From assembly GCA_024276275.1 (NCBI GenBank), contig JAJRXM010000014.1, forward strand, positions 1 through 39,548: a stretch of DNA of 39,548 nucleotides, given 5' to 3'. The first letter of the stretch is position 1. Each line of letters starts with the position of its first letter. A model generated the notes under the pieces. That model did not search any database. It saw nothing but the letters and a program-made list of their open reading frames with translations, and had not been told where the DNA came from. This DNA is from Candidatus Zixiibacteriota bacterium (GTDB taxonomy: Bacteria; Zixibacteria; MSB-5A5; GN15; FEB-12). The position numbers and the translations under genes were made by a program. Below, piece by piece: positions 27,015 through 36,211 of this stretch.

Positions 27015-28013
27015 TCACCTTTCACCTAATAGTTCTTGAGACGCTGTTTTTAATCTCTCAATTCCGTTTTCATACCCTATTTGTGCATATACAGCATAGA
27101 CCAATCTTTCCAGTCCAAAAGCAGCACAACCGGTATGAACATCACTGCCGTCAGCAGAAGTAATTGAAAAATTTGAGCCAAAGAAATTTTCATGATAGTT
27201 AAACGAGGCAGCGGCAATTGATTTTTCTTCTGATATATCAAGGTTGAGTTCAAATTTAAGTTCATTTGCCAGTTGAAAAAATCTCAGAGATTTAAATTCA
27301 GTTGAGAAAAAAGGATCCGAGGCTGTTTCTATTGAGGCAGTCAGGTCTAAGATTTCAATAAGTCTCCAAATTATTTCCATGCTTTCTTTTCTGGCAGCAA
27401 TAACTTTTTCTTTTTCTCCGATAAAAATAATCTCCCGCATCGAAAATTCCCACAACCTGTCTAAGTCGGTAATATTTTTGGATTCATACCTAAAACAACT
27501 TCCCTTTGCGGTAAATACTTTTAGGCCGTCTTGGACATCATCAAACTGCATCCCCTCTAATGCCCCATAGGCATGATAGCAGACAGCAGGAGATAAACAG
27601 TATTCCGGTGTAGCAATTTCATCGATTGATTCTAAATGCAGCGCTTTGTTACTGCTGTGACGATCAGCAAAGGCATTTAAACGATCTAAATCTTCGACAA
27701 GATGAAAGGCAAATGTCAATGAATGTGCACACGATGTAAAATAGCCGGCTCTTCTTAACCAATCGGTCGGTATGAGTGTATTATAGGTTCGAGGTGGAGC
27801 TTCATATTTTAAGATACCTAGTTTTTCAAAAAATAAATCAAATGCCTGTAGTAAGGCTAAAAATTCGCCACCCTTGGCAATAACTCCGGTACCTTCTTTG
27901 TATACATCGCCCTTTTTACAGAGCATTTCATATACGTCGGGGAAAAAGGAATTATTTTCTCGAACTCTTTGTTTTATTACTTTAGGTTGTACAACCAACC
28001 GCTCACTTTGCAT
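27015..28013 (-). CDS. Class II aaRS-like amino acid:[carrier protein] ligase
   Basis: The intact part is 332 residues and holds a whole class II synthetase-like catalytic core without tRNA-binding domains. Motif 2 is CFRYE (173-177), followed by LWEFSMREIIFIG. Motif 3 is CAAFGLERLVYA (296-307). Likely zinc ligands are Cys145 (SPAVCYHAYG), Glu177 and Cys296, as in atypical SerRS and in the Bradyrhizobium-type ligases that load amino acids onto carrier-protein phosphopantetheine instead of tRNA. Those enzymes prefer small amino acids; specificity here is unknown. The carrier-protein gene lies immediately upstream. Positions count from ATG 28013, which has no ribosome binding site. The better start is at 28211 but is followed by an in-frame TAA (see the next entry). 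The stop overlaps the start region of the GNAT gene. Confidence 0.82.
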   Translation of the reverse strand: MQSERLVVQPKVIKQRVRENNSFFPDVYEMLCKKGDVYKEGTGVIAKGGEFLALLQAFDLFFEKLGILKYEAPPRTYNTLIPTDWLRRAGYFTSCAHSLTFAFHLVEDLDRLNAFADRHSSNKALHLESIDEIATPEYCLSPAVCYHAYGALEGMQFDDVQDGLKVFTAKGSCFRYESKNITDLDRLWEFSMREIIFIGEKEKVIAARKESMEIIWRLIEILDLTASIETASDPFFSTEFKSLRFFQLANELKFELNLDISEEKSIAAASFNYHENFFGSNFSITSADGSDVHTGCAAFGLERLVYAVYAQIGYENGIERLKTASQELLGER

Positions 28014-28211
28014 TTTATCAATTAGTTGTTCAACTTTTTTCTTAATTAGTTCAAGATTTTCAGGTAGTTGAATTTCGATAATTAGTGATTTTGTCGGTAT
28101 ATCAAAAAGAGAAGATTGTATTTGAGAGTCACAATAACAGGCTCTTTTTGCGATTTCTTTACAAATATCTTCGGGTAATTTTTAAGAAAAAGAAATTGAA
28201 AATTGAGTCAT
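28014..28211 (-). other. 5' extension of the ligase gene, interrupted by in-frame TAA
   Basis: ATG 28211-28209 lies in the same frame as the ligase, two bases after the carrier-protein stop, and has AGGA seven bases upstream. It reads MTQFSISFS and then TAA (28184-28182). After that the frame is open for 56 codons into the ligase: KLPEDICKEIAKRACYCDSQ, then SLFDIPTKSLIIEIQLPENL and ELIKKKVEQLIDK. This reads like a folded strand-helix-strand-helix domain, not random sequence. The ancestor codon was probably AAA, CAA or GAA. The gene therefore looks like a 398-residue ligase with one nonsense codon at position 10. Translation of the core would then need read-through or an internal start. Confidence 0.7.
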
Positions 28212-28213
28212 TG

Positions 28214-28447
28214 TTATGTCCTGACAAGATCTACAAGTTTGGTCAATGTTCTCGCTTGGATAAATTCATTATCATCAATGGTAATATCAAATTTTTTTTC
28301 GAGAGCTAACAAGATAGAAATCGAATTAACCGATTCAACACCTAATTCGGCATAAATATCGCTTTCTTTAGGTATCTCACCTTCAATTTTACCGACTTCT
28401 TCTAATATAGATATAATGCTTTTAGTAATCGTCTCGTCTGTATGCAC
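28214..28447 (-). CDS. Acyl carrier protein-like (aminoacyl carrier candidate)
   Basis: A 77-residue acidic helical protein of normal carrier-protein size. The phosphopantetheine site is Ser39 in AELGVESVNSISILLALEKK, where the usual LGxDSL is LGVESV, and the third-helix region KFDITIDDNEF is typical. The start is a GTG with AAGGA upstream. It lies directly before the ligase gene. In known amino acid:carrier-protein ligase systems the dedicated carrier is also the neighbour, so this is probably the acceptor of the activated amino acid. It needs a phosphopantetheinyl transferase, which is not in this window. It is the first gene of a minus-strand operon and begins about 54 bases after a terminator, so a promoter should lie in that short gap. 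None is convincing. Confidence 0.85.
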   Translation of the reverse strand: MHTDETITKSIISILEEVGKIEGEIPKESDIYAELGVESVNSISILLALEKKFDITIDDNEFIQARTLTKLVDLVRT

Positions 28448-28500
28448 AATTTTCCTTTTTAATAATTTCTCACCAGGTTAAACATAACAGTTATAATTAA

Positions 28501-28532
28501 TAAAAACCGGATACTTATTAAAAGTACCCGGT
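28501..28532 (-). terminator. Rho-independent terminator of the receptor-PorV operon
   Basis: On the minus strand ACCGGGTACTT (28532-28522) and AAGTATCCGGT (28516-28506) form an 11-bp stem with one G-U pair and a five-base loop, followed by TTTTATTAATT. It lies 25 bases after the stop of the PorV-like gene and separates this operon from the carrier-protein gene downstream. Confidence 0.85.
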
Positions 28533-28556
28533 CTTATATATATCGTAATTTTACTT

Positions 28557-29546
28557 TTAGAAATTAGCTTTAAAAGTAAAATACTGATTATTATCAAATA
28601 CATCGGTCTGAGTCCATGTATATTCCAAACTCAGGTCCATATCTCCTACTGGGATTTTAACTCCGGCACCAAAAGATGCTCCATAGATATATTGCGATCT
28701 ATCAGAATAATTATATCCACCTCTAAGAGAGTATTTACCATCATACACATATTCTATTCCACCATTCCAAACATCTTGCGAGAAGTTGTTGGATTGGAAA
28801 GTACCTGAAAATGAAGCATAATTTAAGTCTTCATTCATAATGTCGTAAGAAACTCCAAAGTTAAAAGAACTTGGAAGTTCAAACTTGGCAGAATTAGCAC
28901 TTAAAGGACGGTTATTGACTTCTCTATCAAATCCAATCCCTGTATACTGCATTTCAGTACCATAGTTTTTAATGACAATACCTAAGGCTAAGCCGTTCCA
29001 CCTTGGATTATAAACAAATCCAAAATCAAATGCCGCACCGGTAGCTTGAACATTCAGTACGTTTTCATGAATAAACTTTGCGTTTATACCAAACTGTACA
29101 TTAGCATTCAAAACTTTTGCGTATGACACATTAAAAACTGAAAGTGTTGGAGAGAATATTTTTCCGGTACCATCCGGAAACTCTTCTGTCGTTTCTTTCA
29201 TATCACCGATTTGTACAACCTTAGCACCAAAACCGATTGTACCAAATCCTTCAACAACACTAGCGAGACCAACATAGTTTACGTCGATATCAGCAAAGTA
29301 AGGGATATGAGTAAACATTACTTCTGTACCTTCTAAAGAACCCAAACCAGCCGGATTCCAGTACATTGATTCAACACCGGTTACTGTGGAAAGCACAGCA
29401 CCCCCCATAGCGGAACCACGTGAACCGTATGGTATGTTTAATTCAAGGGCACCGGCGGTACCAACTCTAGCTTCGTTTCCTGCGTAAGCCGTAGAAAGGC
29501 CTAACACGAGGAGAACGAGCAACAATATCACAATTTTATATTTCAT
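28557..29546 (-). CDS. PorV/PorQ-family outer membrane beta-barrel protein
   Basis: A 329-residue protein with signal peptide (hydrophobic core IVILLLVLLVLGLSTAYA, residues 5-22) and alternating beta-strand pattern to a terminal phenylalanine (YFTFKANF). The N-terminal block RGSAMGGAVLSTVTGVESMY followed by WNPAGLG is the signature of the PorV/PorQ (UPF0164) group, related to FadL-like barrels. PorV serves type IX secretion as a shuttle for proteins with C-terminal sorting domains. Here the gene directly follows one such cargo and a TonB receptor. It may be a dedicated partner of the 1125-residue protein. A strong ribosome binding site (AGGAG) precedes the ATG, and the gene is closed by a terminator. 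Confidence 0.88.
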   Translation of the reverse strand: MKYKIVILLLVLLVLGLSTAYAGNEARVGTAGALELNIPYGSRGSAMGGAVLSTVTGVESMYWNPAGLGSLEGTEVMFTHIPYFADIDVNYVGLASVVEGFGTIGFGAKVVQIGDMKETTEEFPDGTGKIFSPTLSVFNVSYAKVLNANVQFGINAKFIHENVLNVQATGAAFDFGFVYNPRWNGLALGIVIKNYGTEMQYTGIGFDREVNNRPLSANSAKFELPSSFNFGVSYDIMNEDLNYASFSGTFQSNNFSQDVWNGGIEYVYDGKYSLRGGYNYSDRSQYIYGASFGAGVKIPVGDMDLSLEYTWTQTDVFDNNQYFTFKANF

Positions 29547-29564
29547 TATTTGTATCTCCTAATG

Positions 29565-32500
29565 TTAGTAAATTTTCAGAACTTCTTGTTCAACAAAAAT
29601 TGCCATCTTACCAACTTTTTGACCATACCCCGGAGCATCAACAACATAAACGTAAATTCCGGACGCTACCGGAAGACCGTTTTCTGTCAATACATCCCAA
29701 TCGGCTATTGCTGTAGAGGCATCATTTTTTTCTATAGTTTTAATTAGCTCACCTGCCAAATTATAAATTGAAATAGTACACAAAGTAGGTAAGTGATGGA
29801 ATTTCAAAATAGCAGCACCCGGTTGGCTTGAATAGCTGTTAAACAGATAGAACGGATTAGGTACGGTTGTAATTTTATCCAGCACACTTTCATTCTTATT
29901 AAGAAGCTGACCCGGAGCAGATGTTGTAAATGAGAAGACATCTGATGGAGAGTTTGGTTTGCCGGTTAATAATCTAAAAACTGTACCTTGTTCAGGAAGA
30001 TCCTGATTATAACCAGAAGGTACTGTCGCACCTCCGGTAGAAGTGCTAGTTGTATCACCGTTCCAGTTAATTAAAACAGTACGATCCATAACACGCATTT
30101 CATTATATGCCCAGGTTGCCATAGTAGGGTCAGCAATAGCAGCATTTTCAAATACCATATATGCTGAATCACCACCAGTTACAGCTAAATTACCTGAACC
30201 GTCTGCCGGAATAGCCCAATATATCCAATCGGTATATGGGTCATTGTCAGCACCTGATGCGGAGTGTTCACATCCACCCGGACCACAGTTACCGTTAGCA
30301 TCTGAACCCCATGAAGACATATAGTAAAGCGAGTCTCCACCATCACCAAATATCCACGGTATCAACCGTAAATCATCTGATGGGTCATCAGGAGTTCCGA
30401 TACCGATTCTCCACAATTCAAATGGAGCCCAGTATGCCATACCGGAAGTAAATGCTTCCAATACATACCCACCGTTTACACCCGGGTTACTATTAGAACC
30501 GGTAAATCTCATTTCCCAATCATAAATACCTAAACGATCAATACGAGCTTGGTCGCCACGGAATGTTCGATCTAAGAACGCTTGGTAAGGTCCACGAGTT
30601 CCACCACCACTTGAACCACCGTTATCGCCTGTATGGAATGCCCAGTGACCGTCGCCAACTTGTTGTTCATCCGGAGGATTTGTTCCACCCGGAGTCGGGA
30701 AATCACGGAAGTCAAAGGCACCTGCTACCGGTGGATCAACAACTCCTGCACCGTTTGCAACAACTTGGAATGATTTAAACCCTAACGCCGGACCGGCTAC
30801 TTTTATTTGAAAGCCGTTTACGATAGGGTAATCATCAGAACCTGTTTGGTTTGTCTGCCAAGCAAGTACTGTATCACCTGTAGTTACATTCAGTAAATGC
30901 CAGGCAATATCGATAGATGTAAATGTTGTATCGAGTGGATTATTGATTGGATCAGCAATTACTGTATCAATTACAATACCGATAGTATCATAAAACACCA
31001 CCTGATATGTATTACCGGTTAAAGAATCCGGATTAATTACTATAGCAGTAATAATACCATCCGAAACACCTGAAGGATGAGTTACAGGTATTGTCTCCTC
31101 GGCATCATATTCATGTGTAATATCAGGAACAATCATTTGAGGAGTCAACGAAATATTTGTAGAAGCTCTTTGTACTCTGAGTCCATTAGGTGCGTTATTA
31201 TCAACAGTATATGCTTCAACTTTATAATGGTATTCAGTTAGATTACGAAGCTTACCTCCATTAATTACATCATCAGTAATTGTTATGGAGCGTTTTAAAC
31301 CGTTATTATCACCATCAACGACTTTGACAAATTCAAATGAAGCTGTCAATGGGTTGAAAATTTCATCAAATACATCTTCAGTTGTATTATCAAAATCATA
31401 AGTGATAATTTTTTTCCAAGGACCGGTTTTGTCTTCACCTTGATACACAGTATATCCCTCGAACGGATATGAACCATGATTAACTTCTGACGTATCACCC
31501 CATGCGATAGTAACTGAATTCTCATCAATAAATTTATTTAACACAGGAGCAACAGGACCATCAATAGTTACCCAATCATTATCATATGTAAGCTGTGCAA
31601 AGCGATCATGGAATCGCATCAATGATATAGATACTTTATTATCTACAGCTTGACCCAAAACCATTGCTACATAGATTTCTGTTGAATCACCCGGTCGGAA
31701 AGTCAATGGACCGGTAGTCTGCATCCAACGACGATCAGATGAAGCTATATCAATATCACCTTGACCGGTTACAGGGTCACCTGAAAGCACATAATTTAAA
31801 ACCTGTCCGTTATAGGTATATGCTTGACCGGTTTTGTTTAAACCGTTCATAAAGTTATATGCTTCAATTGCATTATCAGGGTCAGTACCATTAATATATT
31901 TATTAAATGATTCCATCCCAAGATTTACAGAATCAGCATAAGTATTTCCCCACATTTTTCCATCCGGTAAATCAGCAGTTGCTGTAGTACGGGGAACTAA
32001 TGGTCCTTGTAAGAAATCAAACCCCATACTTGGAACCGGCTGACCGGAATAGTTTTGATCGGTAACATTATCATTCCAAACAAAACCTAATCCTTCTAAG
32101 GTATCACAGCCAACAAAATCATCACCTGCATCACCTAAATCAGGATCACACCAAATTGAGAAGTTACAGTTTTCAATTACTTTTGAACCTTTGTTATAAA
32201 TACGATATCTCATATAGACAATATCACCTAAAGGATCATCAGATTTCCATCCAAAAACTGACTGTTTCACTTCTATACCTATCGGAGCAGAACCCATATT
32301 AGAATGTTGTGCTGCATCGGCATCATTGTAGACAGACCATAAAAATTGGTCACCAATTATGTCCGCTACAGTATCAACAGATAATACTGTTACACCATCA
32401 GTATCAAACGTAGTATCTATCCGAGTCGGCGCTCCTTGATTCGGAACTGCATACATCATGTAATCATTATAATCCTGATTAGCATTTACCCCGGTAGAAT

Positions 32501-32942
32501 CTTTATAGAGTTTATAAACTCTAAAGTTTACATCGTCCGGCATAAATGTTCCACCGGACATAGGTCCGGGTACAAACTCTGAACTATATTCAGAAATTGT
32601 TACCAATGTATCTCCGTTAACTGAATCGGTACCACCAACCCATAAACCGGATGCATAGTTTGGAGAGAAACTAGCAAAAATAGTGTTATTATAATAATCA
32701 TCTAGATTGCCGGTATATGGATACCATGTACCGTAATCATAACCAAATGTACCGCCTAAATCACGTCCAAAATTACCATGGTTTGTTACAAACATCAAAA
32801 TTCTATTAACATCGATAAGAGTCGTGTTATCAATGGTTAACGAATTCCCGCCACTTCTGATTTTCCCATTTTGCGGCGGTGCTGCAATAAGCGGCAGAGC
32901 AAATAGGAAAACCAGCATACTAACTAATAATTTATTTTTCAT
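29565..32942 (-). CDS. Large secreted protein with FlgD-like C-terminal sorting domain
   Basis: A 1125-residue exported protein with signal peptide (MKNKLLVSMLVFLFALPLIA). No enzyme domain is recognised. A fibronectin III-like segment lies around residues 465-610 (APVLNKFIDENSVTIAWGDT, EYHYKVEAYTV). Gly-, Asp- and Asn-rich stretches near 770-930 suggest calcium-stabilised loops. The last 90 residues form a FlgD/type A-like sorting domain (ITTVPNPFYLFN, SIYNLAGELIKTIEKND, GIYVYVVDAPG). Proteins of this plan follow TonB receptors in several FCB candidate phyla and have no known function. The ribosome binding site is GAGGG, nine bases before ATG. Spacing to both neighbours is about 20 bases, so the three genes form one operon. 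A surface ligand-binding role is an inference. Confidence 0.82.
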   Translation of the reverse strand: MKNKLLVSMLVFLFALPLIAAPPQNGKIRSGGNSLTIDNTTLIDVNRILMFVTNHGNFGRDLGGTFGYDYGTWYPYTGNLDDYYNNTIFASFSPNYASGLWVGGTDSVNGDTLVTISEYSSEFVPGPMSGGTFMPDDVNFRVYKLYKDSTGVNANQDYNDYMMYAVPNQGAPTRIDTTFDTDGVTVLSVDTVADIIGDQFLWSVYNDADAAQHSNMGSAPIGIEVKQSVFGWKSDDPLGDIVYMRYRIYNKGSKVIENCNFSIWCDPDLGDAGDDFVGCDTLEGLGFVWNDNVTDQNYSGQPVPSMGFDFLQGPLVPRTTATADLPDGKMWGNTYADSVNLGMESFNKYINGTDPDNAIEAYNFMNGLNKTGQAYTYNGQVLNYVLSGDPVTGQGDIDIASSDRRWMQTTGPLTFRPGDSTEIYVAMVLGQAVDNKVSISLMRFHDRFAQLTYDNDWVTIDGPVAPVLNKFIDENSVTIAWGDTSEVNHGSYPFEGYTVYQGEDKTGPWKKIITYDFDNTTEDVFDEIFNPLTASFEFVKVVDGDNNGLKRSITITDDVINGGKLRNLTEYHYKVEAYTVDNNAPNGLRVQRASTNISLTPQMIVPDITHEYDAEETIPVTHPSGVSDGIITAIVINPDSLTGNTYQVVFYDTIGIVIDTVIADPINNPLDTTFTSIDIAWHLLNVTTGDTVLAWQTNQTGSDDYPIVNGFQIKVAGPALGFKSFQVVANGAGVVDPPVAGAFDFRDFPTPGGTNPPDEQQVGDGHWAFHTGDNGGSSGGGTRGPYQAFLDRTFRGDQARIDRLGIYDWEMRFTGSNSNPGVNGGYVLEAFTSGMAYWAPFELWRIGIGTPDDPSDDLRLIPWIFGDGGDSLYYMSSWGSDANGNCGPGGCEHSASGADNDPYTDWIYWAIPADGSGNLAVTGGDSAYMVFENAAIADPTMATWAYNEMRVMDRTVLINWNGDTTSTSTGGATVPSGYNQDLPEQGTVFRLLTGKPNSPSDVFSFTTSAPGQLLNKNESVLDKITTVPNPFYLFNSYSSQPGAAILKFHHLPTLCTISIYNLAGELIKTIEKNDASTAIADWDVLTENGLPVASGIYVYVVDAPGYGQKVGKMAIFVEQEVLKIY

Positions 32943-32962
32943 TGTCTATCCCTCATATCTTT

Positions 32963-35806
32963 CTAAAATGATACTCTCAAGCCAAAGAATATCATACGTG
33001 GTGTACCATAATTCTTTGGGTTGTTTTCAAGGAAACTATATTTGTCTAAATAATCTTGACCATCAGCTAAAACATTTTGTTGGCCTGCATCAGTATTGAT
33101 GAACCCGGTAGAATTTGCTTGTCCGGTACCTTCATATACTGCAACAATATTTTTTCTATCTAAGAGATTTCGTACCCAGAAATAAGGAACGATTTTATAC
33201 TTATCAGATATAGTAATAGTTTTGTCAATTTTAATATCTACAGAAGCTTGCCAAGGAAGGTTAGCGGTGTTAATACCACCTCTTGGAAATTGATTTACAG
33301 AAATAGCAGTAACGGCATCATACGGAATCATTGGGGTATACGGTGTACCGGAACCTAATTGAATTAATGCGTTGAATCCTACATTTTCAAAAGGTTTAAT
33401 ACCTCCAATTGTTGGTCCTTCGCCGTCACGTGAACGAATATCAACATTGGCAATGATAGTATGCCGTTGGTCATAGTCAAGTGGATTAGTTGTTTTAGGA
33501 ATACCACTTGTGTTTTTCCATAAGATATTTCTATTAGTTCCGGAATAGGAACCGGTACCTGAGGCAAAGCTTAATCCATATTTTATACTTGCACTAATAT
33601 TCTTGTTGCGTCTCATAGTAAAACCGATATCAACACCTTTTATAGTACCATAATCAACATTAGAGAAGATATTATATGTTGTCGGTCTAGCCGGTTGAAT
33701 AATAGCTCCTTGAGTTAGATCCTGTACATCTTTGTAATAAGCCGTAATTTCAAAAGCAGTAAATTCTCCTAGTTGATGATTAATACCTACTTCATATTGT
33801 GTCGATTTTTCAGGTTCTAAGTTTGGAGATGAGAACACCGAGAAAAAACCGGCACTCGTACGTGCTTCAAAGAAATCATATCCAACATACAGATTTTGTA
33901 AATCAGGTCTTTGGATAAATTTACCATAGTTGATATGCATCTGGGTTTTATCTGAAATCGGGAATGAAATACCAAAGCGAGGAGAAACTCTGTAATACTT
34001 CTTGCTAGGTTCCAGATCTTCCGGATCAAGTTCTCTATCAACAATATTTACTGAATCAGGATCAAATGGATTATTAAAGTTTTTAAACCTTAAGGCTTTA
34101 TAATCAAAATAGTCAAAACGAAGACCGGCATTAATAATCAAACCACGCCAATCAAATCTATCTTGAATATATATACCAAGGAGAACAGGTTCTTTTGTAT
34201 TGTTTTTGTAACTTTCGTTATCGGATTCGACTCCCAAAGAATCATAACCATAACGGTTTCGATATAATGACCTATTAGCAAGATTATTAATATCAATTGA
34301 TGCGCCTGTATGGCTAAACAATCTTAATTTATGTTTTGAAAATTCAAAACCAAATTTAACGGTATTGGCAATATTTACTTGAGAAGTAAAATCACCTTTC
34401 AAAGCAATATGAGAAGATTTTTTTCTCATAAAACCACCATAATATGCTTCTTCGCCATCAACATTTCTTTCACGGAATAATTCATATTGATCCCATTCAG
34501 GAGCAACAAAATCTCTTGCATACGCACTTAAATTTTCCCCTAATACACCGTCACCCGTAAACCGTTCAGTGACAAAATACGAAACAGCTAAATTATAAAA
34601 ATTATTGGCATCTAGTGTATGAGTTACCTGACCTTTGAAAGCTAAGTTTTTATCTTCCGTACGAGGAGTATGCGTAATTTGAGTTGGATCAGTTGGATTA
34701 TTATAATTATGACGATAGCTCTGCCAATTATCAACAGAACCGTTACCGTTTAAAGTAAATTTTATATTTGGAGAAAAATCATAAGTCAATTTACCTTGGT
34801 ACTGCCAACGAGAAAGAGCATTATTCGGTAAAACATTACCGTTTTCATTTGGTACTCCAAACTTTCCGAAAATTTCTTCGGTAATCGGAGACGGTGTACG
34901 ATCTTGTAGATATGTACGACCTCCGGAAACATAGAAATATCCGTTTTCTAATCCGGGAAGAGGTCCTGAAACATCCGCAGTATAGTAATTATGATCATAT
35001 ACTTTTTTGGCTCCAGAGGCAAAGTTGTCAGTCACAACTTCAACAGTACCTTCATAATTTTCACCTCCGGACTTAGTAACAACATTAACAATTCCGGACA
35101 TAACATTACCGTATTCAGCAGAAAATGCTCCCGACTGAATAGATACTTCTGCAATAGCATTATTTGAAAGATTGGCTGTTGAAAGACCCGTTAAAGGATC
35201 CTGCTGTGAAATACCATCAATGTAATAAGCTACTTCAGATGGACGACCACCACGGATATTGATTGAAGGTCCGTCTGCTTTTTGAGCAGCTCCACCACGT
35301 TGGGCAATATCAGCATTGGAATTCATTCTAACTACAGAGTTTTGTAAACCGATAATTTGTTCAAAACCTCTTGTAGGAAGAGCAAGAATTTCTTCCGCTT
35401 TTACAATATTGATTGTTGTAGTTTTATCTTTGATAATCATCGGATTGTCCGCTACAACAGAAATTGTTTTATCAATATCTGTTACAGTAGAACTTAAACT
35501 CCGATTTTGAAATGTTGCTAAATCGGCATGTACATCAATTTGTGTAATTTCCACAGCCTGATATCCAATAGCACTAAATTTAACAGTATATGTTCCAACA
35601 GGAACATTAAGAATAATATACCGACCATCGACGTCGGTAATAGCACCCATAGAGGTACCCTGTATTGCTACTGAGACACCTATCAACGGTTGCTGATTAT
35701 CAGCATCCGTTATAACACCAGTTATTTTCCCGGTAGTTGCGGAAAAAACTGATGCTGTGAATAACAACAGTAGAATGCAGATGACACTGAACAGTTTTAG
35801 CTTCAT
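32963..35806 (-). CDS. TonB-dependent receptor with carboxypeptidase-regulatory-like domain
   Basis: A 947-residue outer membrane receptor. Signal peptide is residues 1-22. Residues about 25-105 are a carboxypeptidase D regulatory-like domain (GKITGVITDADNQQPLIGVS, GYQAVEITQI). The plug follows at about 130-250, with SINIRGGRPSEVAYYIDGIS and AFSAEYGNVMSGIVNVVTKS. The 22-strand barrel fills the rest and ends in MIFFGLRVSF with a terminal phenylalanine. It imports or binds a ligand with energy from TonB-ExbBD, which are not in the window. No SusD gene is present, and the partner place is taken by the 1125-residue protein and the PorV-like barrel. AAGGAG lies ten bases before the ATG. The ligand is unknown. 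Confidence 0.93.
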   Translation of the reverse strand: MKLKLFSVICILLLLFTASVFSATTGKITGVITDADNQQPLIGVSVAIQGTSMGAITDVDGRYIILNVPVGTYTVKFSAIGYQAVEITQIDVHADLATFQNRSLSSTVTDIDKTISVVADNPMIIKDKTTTINIVKAEEILALPTRGFEQIIGLQNSVVRMNSNADIAQRGGAAQKADGPSINIRGGRPSEVAYYIDGISQQDPLTGLSTANLSNNAIAEVSIQSGAFSAEYGNVMSGIVNVVTKSGGENYEGTVEVVTDNFASGAKKVYDHNYYTADVSGPLPGLENGYFYVSGGRTYLQDRTPSPITEEIFGKFGVPNENGNVLPNNALSRWQYQGKLTYDFSPNIKFTLNGNGSVDNWQSYRHNYNNPTDPTQITHTPRTEDKNLAFKGQVTHTLDANNFYNLAVSYFVTERFTGDGVLGENLSAYARDFVAPEWDQYELFRERNVDGEEAYYGGFMRKKSSHIALKGDFTSQVNIANTVKFGFEFSKHKLRLFSHTGASIDINNLANRSLYRNRYGYDSLGVESDNESYKNNTKEPVLLGIYIQDRFDWRGLIINAGLRFDYFDYKALRFKNFNNPFDPDSVNIVDRELDPEDLEPSKKYYRVSPRFGISFPISDKTQMHINYGKFIQRPDLQNLYVGYDFFEARTSAGFFSVFSSPNLEPEKSTQYEVGINHQLGEFTAFEITAYYKDVQDLTQGAIIQPARPTTYNIFSNVDYGTIKGVDIGFTMRRNKNISASIKYGLSFASGTGSYSGTNRNILWKNTSGIPKTTNPLDYDQRHTIIANVDIRSRDGEGPTIGGIKPFENVGFNALIQLGSGTPYTPMIPYDAVTAISVNQFPRGGINTANLPWQASVDIKIDKTITISDKYKIVPYFWVRNLLDRKNIVAVYEGTGQANSTGFINTDAGQQNVLADGQDYLDKYSFLENNPKNYGTPRMIFFGLRVSF

Positions 35807-36211
35807 GCTTCAATAACTCCTTATATTTATTATTGAGTGTCAGTTGGTGAGGTTAAAAAAATAAATCCATTAAAAGTTTTTTCAAATAAGGTCTCCTATT
35901 TCCTTAAGTTTTATTATAAATTTCTGGCTTAATTTCCTGTTTAAAAAATTGGTTTTTTTTTTCAATCTGTCAACTAAAAAACTATGTTAAATTCCTTTAA
36001 TGACAATAATATACATAAATTTGTCTTTTTTTATTCTGTTGAAAATTTTAGTTCTCTGCGATGTATAAAATAAATAGTTTATTTTTCTCAATTTCGAGAA
36101 TAATTTTAAGGAAAAAATCAATATTTGATTGGGAAAATTTGATAAAAGCAAGAAAATCTGAGTTTTTAAGCCGATTATCGTATTAAAATTTCTGTGAAAG
36201 TATGAATTATC
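35807..36211. other. AT-rich spacer between divergent receptor operon and tRNA
   Basis: This stretch of about 400 bases holds no gene that I can support. It must carry the promoter of the minus-strand receptor operon. A TATAAT on the minus strand at 35918-35913 is a possible -10 element, about 105 bases before the receptor ATG, but no good -35 is seen. The tracts of A and T are long, and GC content is well below that of the genes. Confidence 0.4.

Noticed and set aside
14173-28211. Stop codon reassignment (TAA or TGA as sense) to explain the interrupted genes
   Set aside because: Most intact genes in the window end in TAA at the expected family length, and others end in TGA, so neither codon is read as sense generally.
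28085-28309. Plus-strand frame of 74 codons across the carrier and ligase junction
   Set aside because: It overlaps the carrier-protein gene and the ligase N-terminus on the opposite strand and has no coding features.
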